Shown here: piece after piece, positions 1 to 9,000 of the stretch
Layout of the letters: each line of letters starts with the position of its first letter
Numbering within the stretch: position 1 is the stretch's first letter
NCBI RefSeq assembly: GCF_029961765.1
Contig: NZ_CP124681.1
Span: forward strand, 4,340,001 to 4,404,000
Source: Nocardioides sp. QY071
Lineage (GTDB): Bacteria; Actinomycetota; Actinomycetes; Propionibacteriales; Nocardioidaceae
Length of the DNA stretch: 64,000 nt
Direction of reading: 5' to 3'
The notes under the pieces: model-generated
What the model was told of the DNA's origin: nothing
Databases searched by the model: none
The model's input: only the letters and a program-made list of their open reading frames with translations
Translations under genes and position numbers: made by a program

Positions 1-672
1 GTCGTGCAGCACCGCCGGCGTGGTCGGCGACGCCGGGTCAAGGCGGGCGTGGTGCCGGCTCACCAGCGGGTCGGCCAGCACCACGTCGTTGCTCTGCTCG
101 CGGCCGATGGTGAGCGAGCGGCCCGTCTGGACCTGCTGGGGGAGGACCACGGAGTGGCCGTGCGGCAGCTGTCCCGGAGGCAGCACGCCGGCCGGGCGCC
201 ACGCGTCGACCGGTCCGCCGATCGCGGGGACCTGCGGCGGCGGCAGGTTCTTCCAGAACTCACCGGCCGGGGCGGGGGCCGGCGTCGGCTCGACGGCAGG
301 TGTCGGCCGGGGTGCCGGCTGCGACGTCGGCCGGGGTGCCTGCTGGGCGGCCGGGGGCGGCGGGGGCGGGGGCGCCACCGCGGACGCCAGCACGCTGACG
401 ACGACCGGCTCACCGGTCGGGCCGCCGAGGTGGAGGCTGACCGGCGCGCCGGTCAGCGGGAGCCGGGTGATCCGCTGGCCGGAGACGAAGGTGCCGTTGC
501 TGCTCGCGTCGACCGCGACCCAGCCGCCGTCCTCGACCTGCAGGATCGCGTGGTGCCGCGACGCCTTGGCGTCGGTGACCGGCACGTCGCAGTCCAGCTC
601 GCGCCCGACGACGACACGGGGTCCGTCGAAGGTCCGCGTCTGCCCGGCCCACTGCACCTGGAGTCGATCCAC
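1..672 (-). CDS. Twin-FHA domain protein, N-terminal part (cut by window edge)
   Basis: This is the N-terminal 224 codons of a protein that runs off the left edge. An FHA domain (about residues 5-85) shows the phosphothreonine-binding signature VVGRE, SRHH and SNGTF. A Pro/Ala-rich linker (about 95-150) follows, then a second FHA domain with TIGREQSNDVVL and SRHHARLD. Two FHA domains at the N terminus match the layout of Rv1747-type ABC transporters, in which an ATPase and a membrane domain follow, but that part is not visible. GTG at 672 is preferred because AGGG lies 8 nt upstream; an in-frame GTG at 681 has no spaced ribosome-binding site. FHA domains bind phosphothreonine, so Ser/Thr kinase control is likely. 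Confidence 0.8.
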   Translation of the reverse strand, partial: MDRLQVQWAGQTRTFDGPRVVVGRELDCDVPVTDAKASRHHAILQVEDGGWVAVDASSNGTFVSGQRITRLPLTGAPVSLHLGGPTGEPVVVSVLASAVAPPPPPPPAAQQAPRPTSQPAPRPTPAVEPTPAPAPAGEFWKNLPPPQVPAIGGPVDAWRPAGVLPPGQLPHGHSVVLPQQVQTGRSLTIGREQSNDVVLADPLVSRHHARLDPASPTTPAVLHD

Positions 673-711
673 GACCGACACCCTAGGTGAACAGGCCGGG
701 CAGGAGGACAG

Positions 712-1764
712 TCACCGCCAGTCGGGGCCGGAGGTGTCGTCGACGTCGGCACCGTCCCGCGGGGCCACCGCGTGGTCCGGGACGTGGTCGTCGCCGCCGT
801 GCGAGGACTTCATCAGGCTGGCCACCGCGGTGACGACGAGGGTCACGATGATGACGCCCAGGCTGAACAGCGAGGAGATCTCCGGAGCACCGTGCACGCC
901 GTGACCGCCGTTGATGAACGGCAGCTCGTTCTCGTGCAGGGCGTGCAGAACCAGCTTGACGCCGATGAAGGCGAGGATGAAGGCCAGGCCCAGCGAGAGG
1001 TAGACCAGCTTCTGCAGCAGCCCGCCGAGCAGGAAGTACAGCTGGCGCAGGCCCATCAGCGCGAACACGTTCGCGGTGAAGACGAGGTACGGCTCCTGGG
1101 TGATGCCGAAGATCGCGGGGATCGAGTCCAGCGCGAACAGGATGTCGGTGACGCCGAGCGCGATGATCACGATGACGATCGGCGAGACGAAGCGGACGCC
1201 GTTCTCGACGTACCAGAGCTTGAGGCCGTGGTAGGCCTCACCGACGCGCATCCGCCGGCGGGCGAAGGCGACGATCGCGTTGTCCTCGGGGTGCTCGTCG
1301 TCGTGGCTGCCGTAGGACTTCACGAGCTTGACGGCGGTGTAGACCAGGAAGGCCCCGAAGAGGTAGAAGACCCAGCTGAAGTTCTCGATGAGCGCGTAGC
1401 CGAGGGCGATGAAGATGCCGCGGAACACCAGCGCCAGGACGATGCCGACGAGCAGCGCCTCCTGCTGGTACTTGCGGGGCACCTTGAGCGCCGACATCAA
1501 GATGATGAAGACGAACAGGTTGTCGATCGACAGCGAGTACTCCGTCAACCAGCCGGTGTAGAACTCGATGCCGTAGTCGTGCCCGTGGTGCACGAGGATG
1601 AACGCACCGAACGCGAGCGCCGCGCCGACGTAGAAGCAGAGCGCGATCGCGCACTCCTTCATCGACGGCTCGTGCGGGTCGCGTGCGATGACGACGACGT
1701 CGAAGAGGAGGACTCCGACGGTCACCGCGATGGTGATCGTCCATTCGAGAGTGGTCACGTCCAT
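712..1764 (-). CDS. TerC/Alx-family integral membrane protein
   Basis: A 350-residue polytopic membrane protein of the TerC family. Members are implicated in metal-ion (mainly manganese) export or homeostasis and in tellurite resistance. About eight hydrophobic segments are visible. Family motifs are the acidic membrane stretches EYSLSIDNLFVFIILMSAL and FALDSIPAIFGIT, where Asp residues probably line the metal path. An acidic His-containing loop (SHDDEHPEDN) and an acidic/His C-terminal tail could bind metal. The ATG at 1764 has GAAGGGA 7 nt upstream. A 193-nt leader with strong hairpins precedes the gene and suggests RNA-level control. Confidence 0.9.
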   Translation of the reverse strand: MDVTTLEWTITIAVTVGVLLFDVVVIARDPHEPSMKECAIALCFYVGAALAFGAFILVHHGHDYGIEFYTGWLTEYSLSIDNLFVFIILMSALKVPRKYQQEALLVGIVLALVFRGIFIALGYALIENFSWVFYLFGAFLVYTAVKLVKSYGSHDDEHPEDNAIVAFARRRMRVGEAYHGLKLWYVENGVRFVSPIVIVIIALGVTDILFALDSIPAIFGITQEPYLVFTANVFALMGLRQLYFLLGGLLQKLVYLSLGLAFILAFIGVKLVLHALHENELPFINGGHGVHGAPEISSLFSLGVIIVTLVVTAVASLMKSSHGGDDHVPDHAVAPRDGADVDDTSGPDWR

Positions 1765-1930
1765 AGGGGTGTCCCTTCAGGGGCGGATGCGTCGACAGAT
1801 CGCCCGAGGTCTCTTCCGCTGCCGACGACTGGCGCCGTCGTTGCAGCCTACGGGACCGGAGCGGGCGACTTCGACCGCTCGTGATGACGAGCCCGCAGCG
1901 AAGGAGTACTCCCCCCTGGTGCCCGGATCC
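1765..1930 (-). promoter_or_regulatory. Structured 5' leader of the TerC gene, candidate cis-regulatory RNA
   Basis: Read on the minus strand, the leader opens with GGGGGGAGTACTCC (palindrome at 1903-1912). A tight hairpin follows, GCTCGT-CATC-ACGAGC (1877-1892). Next is a long hairpin in which GCTGC and ACGAC pair with GTCGT and GCAGC (1818-1847). The element ends with AAGAGACCTCGGGC (about 1802-1817), then the ribosome-binding site. TerC-family genes are often governed by RNA elements: yybP-ykoY manganese riboswitches, and a separately described terC-associated leader motif that I recall only from memory. The class here is not proven. Confidence 0.5.
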
Positions 1931-1957
1931 TCGCACGCGGGCAGGAGGCGGGTCCAA

Positions 1958-3088
1958 TCAGGGCAGGCCGGTGACCCGCGCCATGGTCGCCAGCTTGGCG
2001 CCGGTCTCGCGCACCTCGGAGGCGGGGTCGGATCCCGCGACGATCCCCGCGCCGGCGAACAGCCGCAGCCGCGGACCGTCCATGACGGCGGCCCTGATGG
2101 TGATCGCGAACTCGCCGTCGCCGTGCCGGTCGACCCAGCCGACGCACCCGGCGAACCAGTCGCGCAGGTCGCCCTCGAGGTCCGCGATGACGGCGTTCGC
2201 CGCCGCGGTGGGTACGCCGCCCACGGCCGGGGTCGGGTGCAGCAGCTGGGCCAGGCGCAGCGCGCTCGGCCCGTCGACCGGGTCGGCGAGGCGGGCGTGG
2301 ATCGGGGTGGCCAGGTGCCACACCGTGTCGGTGGAGAGCAGCTCCGGCGTGGCGGGGTACTCGATCTCGACGCACACGTCCTTGAGCGCGTGCACGATCG
2401 CCTCGACCACGAACGCGTGCTCGGCGAGGTCCTTGGCCGAGTGCTGTAGCTCACCGGCCCGGCGCGCGTCCTCGGCGGGGTCGCTGGAGCGCGGCACCGA
2501 GCCGGCCAGCGGCGTGCACGAGATGACCGCGCCCTCGCGCCGCACGAGCAGCTCGGGGCTGGCGCCGACCAGGATCGGGCCCTCGCCGTCGGTCGAGCAG
2601 CCGAGCGGCACGCTGAAGACATAGCGACCAGGACGGGTGGTCAGCAGCCGGTCGATGATCTCGGCCGGCACGAGTGGCGGGGTGCTCACGACGTCGAGGC
2701 AGCGGCCGAGCACCACCTTGTGCAGGTCGCCGCTCGCGATCTTCTCGAGCGCGGACGACACCATCGCGGCGTACTCGTCGGGCGTCGGGAACTCCGTGAC
2801 CTCGTAGGTCCGCTCGACGTCCATGTCGGCGACGGGGCGCCGCAGCGCGTGCTCGGCACCGGTGACGAAGTGCGCCAGGCCCGGCGCGCCGGCGGCGAAG
2901 GACAGCGCGCACAGGGCCCGCTCCCCCGGCTCCAGCTCGGCGACGACCTCGTCGGCCCAGGCGGGATCGGCGCCGTCGGGCACCTCGGAGGTGCGCCGCA
3001 CCGCGCCGGCGACGTACGCCTGCTCGCCGGAGGCGAACAGCATCGGCCTGGCCGCGAGAGCCGCTGGCGTGATCGGGTCCCGCGTCAT
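1958..3088 (-). CDS. menF: Isochorismate synthase (MenF/EntC/DhbC family)
   Basis: A 376-residue chorismate-binding enzyme that converts chorismate to isochorismate, the first step toward menaquinone or catecholate siderophores. The C-terminal catalytic half shows SPELLV, CTPLAGS, the Glu-containing EAIVHAL, LHPTPAVGGVP and the terminal GAGIV motif. The LHPTPAVGG form is typical of isochorismate rather than anthranilate or aminodeoxychorismate synthases. Length is normal. The only reasonable start is the ATG at 3088, 5 nt after the stop of the giant surface-protein gene, so co-transcription is possible. No other men or siderophore genes are nearby; the menaquinone role is the default inference for an actinobacterium. 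Confidence 0.9.
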   Translation of the reverse strand: MTRDPITPAALAARPMLFASGEQAYVAGAVRRTSEVPDGADPAWADEVVAELEPGERALCALSFAAGAPGLAHFVTGAEHALRRPVADMDVERTYEVTEFPTPDEYAAMVSSALEKIASGDLHKVVLGRCLDVVSTPPLVPAEIIDRLLTTRPGRYVFSVPLGCSTDGEGPILVGASPELLVRREGAVISCTPLAGSVPRSSDPAEDARRAGELQHSAKDLAEHAFVVEAIVHALKDVCVEIEYPATPELLSTDTVWHLATPIHARLADPVDGPSALRLAQLLHPTPAVGGVPTAAANAVIADLEGDLRDWFAGCVGWVDRHGDGEFAITIRAAVMDGPRLRLFAGAGIVAGSDPASEVRETGAKLATMARVTGLP

Positions 3089-3093
3089 GCGAG

Positions 3094-6000
3094 TCAGCCT
3101 AGTTGACGCCTGCTGCGCAGCAGCGCACCGAGACCGGCGAGCAGGAGCAGGAGCCCGAGCGCGACGTGCCAGGGTCGGTACGGCGCGCCGGCGTTCGGCA
3201 GCCCGCCCCCGGGGCCGCCCCCGTGGCCGACCTCTTCGCCGGCCACGGCGTCGAAGGTGTTGACCACCCGCACCGACGCCTGTCCCGGCCCCGTCGTCGG
3301 CGTCAGGTCGACCGCGATCGTCGCCTTCTTCGAGGTGCTCGAGAGACCCGCGACGTTCGCCGTCATCGTGGTGGAGGTGGCACCGCCGTCCTTGGTCTCG
3401 GTGAGGGTGCAGGCCGCGCTCGACGGCAGCTCCTCGTACGACGCCCGGTAGCCGTTGCCCCGCGTCAGCTGCCGGGTCGCTCCCCCGGGCACGTCGAAGG
3501 CGACCCGCTGGCCGTCCACCAGCCAGGTGCAGGCGAGGGCCACCCGGAAGGGGCCCTTCGCACCGCCGGCGGAGGTGTCGCCGACGACCTTCTTGATCAC
3601 CTCGAGCGAGGTGAGCCGGAAGGTGTTCGTCGCGCTCACCGTCACGTGGCTGAGCCCGCCCTGCTGGTCCGGGGCCGGCACCACGACGGTGCCGTCGGCC
3701 GGAGCGAGCCCGGTAGACGTCGCGCCGCCGGTGCCGGTCTCGCTGACCGAGCACGAGGTGCCGATCGCGAACGGGCCGATGGTGCGGGTGCCGCCCGCGG
3801 CGAGCCGGACCGTCTCGTGGTACGGCGTCTGGCCGCGGTAGGTGCAGCGCACCTGGAAGGTGAAGGTGCCGGTGCCCCAGCGCGCCGCGCCGTCGCCGTC
3901 GACCTTCTTCTCCAGGGTCACGGTGCCCGCGTCGTAGGCGTTGGTGACCTCGACCTCGGCCGGCTCGGTGCCGGGCGTGACGGTCGCGGAGCCGTCGCCG
4001 TTGTCGACCACGTCGCCGCCGGTGACGACGATGTGGTCGGCGAAGTACCTGTCGGTCTCGGTGACCACGCAGGCCGCGCCCACCGGGATCGTGTCGGCCG
4101 GCGCCGTGAAGGTCTCGCCGTCGCGCAGCGTGAACTCCAGCTCGGTCGTGCCGGAGCCGTCGAAGGTGACGTCCTTGCCGGTGATCGAGGTGCAGCGCAG
4201 GGTGAAGGTGAACGGCCCGAAGGCGGTACCGGTCGCCTCGGTCTGCACCCGCTTGGTCACCGACAGGCCGGTGTACCGGTAGTCGTTGGTGATCGTGGCG
4301 GTGCCGGTGACGTCGGTGACGGGGATGGTCACCGGCGTGCCGGAGCGTGACGTCTCGCCGAACTCGCCGACCGCGCCCTGCTCGGTGAAGGTGCAGGAGC
4401 TGCCGTTCGCGCTGACCGGGACGCCGTCGACGACCGCCCGCCAGTCACCGGCCCGGGTCAGCGTGAGCTCCGCGCCCGCGCCGAGGTCGAGGGCGACGCC
4501 TCCGGCCTCGCACGCGACGTCGACCTTCACCCGGTCCGGGGCATACCCCGCAGCAGGTCCGGTGATGTCCTTGCGGATCTCGACCGAGCCGGTCCGCAGG
4601 TGGACGCCGACCCGGTTCGGCGCGATCTGCCGGAAGGCGGTGACCCCGGTGTACTTGAACTTGATGCCGTGCTGGTTCCACGCCACCAGGTCCGCGCCCG
4701 GCACGTCCCGCTCGACACCGCTCGGGTCGGCGTCGGAGGCGAGCACGTTGAGCGTCGAGAAGGTCACGTCGACCGCCTGACCGGCGCGCAGCGAGCCCGC
4801 GGTCGTCGTACGGAAGTCGAGGTGGACGCGGATGCCGGTCACCTTCGACCAGTCCGTGCTCGCGTCCGCGACCGACCAGCTCTCGCCGTTCTGCTGGCAC
4901 ACGGGCTGGGTGGCGAGGTCGGTCCAGGTGCCGACGCAGACGCCCGCGCTGGTGGTGACCTCGACGGTCCGGGTCGTGCCCGCGGGGGCGGAGACCTGCA
5001 GCGAGTCGGCCACCAGCTGGGGCCGGTACGCCGAGCCGCGCTGCCCGCCCGACACCAGCTGCCGGTCGCCGCGGACCGGGAGCTGGTCGAAGACGGTCAT
5101 CTCGTCGATGTTCACGGTGCCGGCGTTGATGCTGTGCAGCACCCAGTCGTCGGTGCCGTCGACCTCGCTGTTGGCGACACAGGGCGAGCGGTAGTAGGAG
5201 CCACCGGTCGCGGCCAGGTTCGGCGTGCACACCGCGGTCGGGTTGCCGGGCTGGGTGGCGCCCGCGAGCGAGCCGCGCACCCCCTTGACCGTGTACAGGT
5301 TGGGCCCGGTGACGGTGCCGACGTAGTCGGACGTGCCGCAGGTGTGGGCGTCCTGGCCCCAGTCACCGGTCAGCGGCCCGCCGGCCACCGTGTTGCGGCA
5401 GGCGGTGAGGGTCTCCTCGGTGCGCGCCGTCATGGTGTTGGTCGCGGTCTGGCCGGTGCCGAGCCCGGGTTGCAGCTCGAGGTGCAGCCGGATCCGGAAC
5501 ACCTCGCCGGGCCGCATCTGGGCGCCGCCGGCGGGCCAGGTGAAGCGCAGCACGGAGCCGCCGGACTCGGGCGTCACCGTCACGTCGTCCGACAGGGTGC
5601 CGGCCGGGGCGGCGGTGAACTCGGGCGCCGGAGTGCCGGTGTAGAGCAGCTCGGGCGGCAGTACGTCGCGCAGCTCGGTCAGGGTCAGGAAGCCGGTCCC
5701 GGTGTTCTTGACGGTGAGGTCGAACGGGACGTTGTCGCCGACCGACGCGAGCCGGTTGCCGTCGTTGGTGAGCTTGCGGACCGCGAGCTCACGGGTGCCG
5801 TGCGAGAGCTCGACCCGGGCGGTCGCGTCCTTGCGCTCGGAGTCGTTCCCGTCGGGCCGCGTGGTCCACGAGGTCTGCGTGTTCGGCACGGTGCCGGTGA
5901 ACTCCACCGACTCGCCCGAGTCACGGTAGGTCTCGCGCAGCTGCACGGTGAACCGCGCCGTGGCCGACCAGTTCGGGGCCGGCACGGTGGCGGAGAGCAG

Positions 6001-9000
6001 CTTGCCGTCGGCTCGGGTGAAGGTGAACCGGACACCCTGGACGTCGGCGTTCGCCACGCCGGCGGGCAGCGCCGCGGTGGCGGCGGGCGTGCCGAGGACC
6101 CACTGGGCGCCGTCGTACACGTCGACCTGGACCCGGTCCGCACCGGCCGGCAGGGTGACCGCGCCGAGGCCGGTGAACCGGAAGGTGTTCCAGAAGTCCG
6201 GCGAGCCGGCTTGGTCCTCGATCACGACCCGCTGCGGCGAGAGCGTGCTGCGCGGAGAGGTGCCCTGGTCGGCGCCCAAGGTCACCGTCACCGGCACGTC
6301 GGGCGACGGCTCGTTGATCAGCGTCGGGCTGACCGACTTGGTGGGCGCGATGTTCACGATCCCACCGGTCAGCACCACCTTCGCGTCGGCGACGTCGCCG
6401 GTGGCGACGCCCGGGCTGGTGACCGGGTCGTAGGACTGGGCGAACACCCGGTTGACCACGTCGAGCGTGTCGGGCGCGCGCAGCACCTGGTCGGCGCCCG
6501 TGCTCCGCAGCGTCGGGCGGAGCCGGGTCTGCAGGGTCATCGTCAGGTTGTTGTCCTGGGTGATCGTGCCACCGGACGTCGCCGGGTTGGTCGGCTGGAG
6601 GGTCACGCTGATGCCGACGACCGTGCCGGGGTCGGTGATCCCGGCGTTGACCGCCGCGGCGGTGGTCTGCTCGGCGGTGTAGTCGCCCGTGGCGGCGTCG
6701 TACCGAAGCAGCCAGACGACGCTCGCGGCGAGGTCGACCTGCGCCGGACTGCTGGCCTCGATGGCCACGCCGGTCAGGTCGAAGCGCTGGAACGGGTTGG
6801 GCCGCGACGGGTCGCCGAGATGGTCGGCACCGAGGTCGAACGGGTTGGCCCGCGCCCCGGTAGCGTCGGCGGCACTCTGGCAGGCCGGCAGTGTGGTGTC
6901 GGTGCAGGCCGCCGGGTCCGTGAGCCGGACGTACGACGCCCGCGCGGTCGACCCGTTGTGCCCGGTCAGGGTCCAGGTGGCCGTCGGGTAGTCGCCCGGG
7001 GCGGTGCCCACCGGCGGCACGTGGATCTGGGTGGTCGGCGTGACTGCCTTGGCCACCGCGACACCCGGGTCGGGGTCGAGGATCTGGATGGTGTCGGCGT
7101 CGGTATCGGTGACCTCCGGGCCACCCGCGCTCGGGGTGCCCGCGATCTCGGCGTCGTTCTCGACCAGGCCCTGGTCGGACGTGTTGTAGTCGCGGTCCTC
7201 GATGACGAAGGCGCCGTCGGAGCGGGCCTGGTCACGCACCTGCCAGACCAGGGAGAACCGGCGGTCGGTGCTGCCGGCGCCGACGCCGGTGCCCGGGTCG
7301 GGCGCGAACGGGTCGAACGCCGCGCCCGGCTGCTGGGCCGCCTGGCGGGCGGTGGTGTCGGCGGCGGTCTCGGCGAGCGTGATCCGCACGCCGACGGTGG
7401 AGGCACGCTGCGCGTCGGTCAGGACGTAGCCCTTGAACCCGCGGTTGGCGTCCAGCCACGAGCCGCCCGGAGCCGGGACGTCGGTCCAGCCGGCGCCGTC
7501 GTACAGGGAGACCCGGGTGATCGTGTCGTAGCGCAGGTACCAGCCGCTGGTGTACGGCGTGGAGCTCGCCGCGACCGGCTCGATCCGGACCAGGTCGAAG
7601 GCGTCGTACACGGTCTCGGCGACCGGCGTGGTGGCCGGGTCGACGCCGTCGGTGATCACGACCGGTGTGTGGCCGATGCCCACGTTCCAGTCCAGGTGCG
7701 TGGTCGAGCGGTCTCCCGACTGCGCGTCGACAGCCGCGTCGATCCAGGTCTTGCGGATCTCGACACCGTCGCCGGGGCCGCCGTCGTCGGTGACGACGGT
7801 GCCGGTGCCGGTGTCGCCGTCCCCGTCGTGGAGCGGGGTGTCGCCGGCTGACTCGCCGTCGGACTCGACGGTCGCGGAGTTCACGTACGCCGTGGGCCGG
7901 TCCGGGCCGGGCGTGATCGCGCCACCGTCGCGCAGGTCCCCGCGCGCGGCGAACTCGATGTTGGGCGTGACCGTGGTGTTGCTCGGGAAGCCAGCCTCGT
8001 TGTGGAACGAGAACCGGATGCCCTGGACGTCTCCCGAGTCCAGCCCGAGACTGCCGAGCGCCGCCGCCGTCGCTGCGGCGTCGAGCCGCAGCACGGAGGC
8101 CGCGGCCTGCGGACCGTGCACGACCAGGCTGTGCCAGACGCCGGTGGTGTCTTGCACCTCGACGGTCAGCACGGTGCCCGCCGGCACCTGGGTGGGCGCG
8201 ATCGAGACCAGGTCGAAGGCGTCCCAGAACTCGGCGCTGCCGGCACCGACGACGTCCTCGACCACGATGTCGTGGACGAGCGCGCCGTCGCCGTGGGCGA
8301 CCGCGTTGGCCTGCAGCGACGAGATCACCGAGTCGCCCGGCTCGACGGCGGCCGAGGGCCGCACGGTCTTGGTCAGGCTGGTGGTGATCGCGGGGTCGAC
8401 GATCCGCAGCGTGTCGCTGTCGTTGTCCGCGTCGGTGAGCCCGTTGCTCGCGCGGACGTCGGCGTCGACGCGGTTGGTGAGCGTCACCTCCGCGGCGCCG
8501 TCCGTGGCGTCCTCGGTGGTGTCGATGTCGAAGCTCGCGCCGCCGGACTCGCTGGCCTGGATCGGCCCGGTCCACTCGATGTCGAAGCCGGAGATCGGTC
8601 CCGACGGGTCGGCCGGCGTCTGGCCGCTGGTCACGACCACGGTCTCGGTGCCGCCCGCGAGCAGGTGATAGGTCACCGTCGCCTCGGTGGCGTCGGCGGG
8701 CCAGCTCAGCGGCGCGGTGAAGCCGCCGAAGGTGATCTCCTCGGTGAAGAAGTCACGGTCCTGCAGGCCCAGCGAGGTCACCGGAACCGCGCCGTTGGTG
8801 CCGCTGATCGTGGCCGACGCGTCCTGGCCGGCAGTGATGCTGCCCGGTGAGATGTCCTTGTTGGCCTCGACGGTCGGGATCGCCGGGCGCACGACGTACG
8901 ACGCCGAGGCGTTGTCGGTCGCGGTCGGCTGACCGCTCAACGCCGCGCTTCCCGTTGCCACGTTGTCGACCCGGTGCTCGGCGGTCGACAGGTCACCGTC

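Noticed and set aside
4600-7851. A 1083-codon open frame on the plus strand opposite the giant surface protein
   Set aside because: It is Arg/Gly/Val-rich low-information sequence with no start signal and no domain. It arises from high GC opposite a repeat protein on the minus strand.
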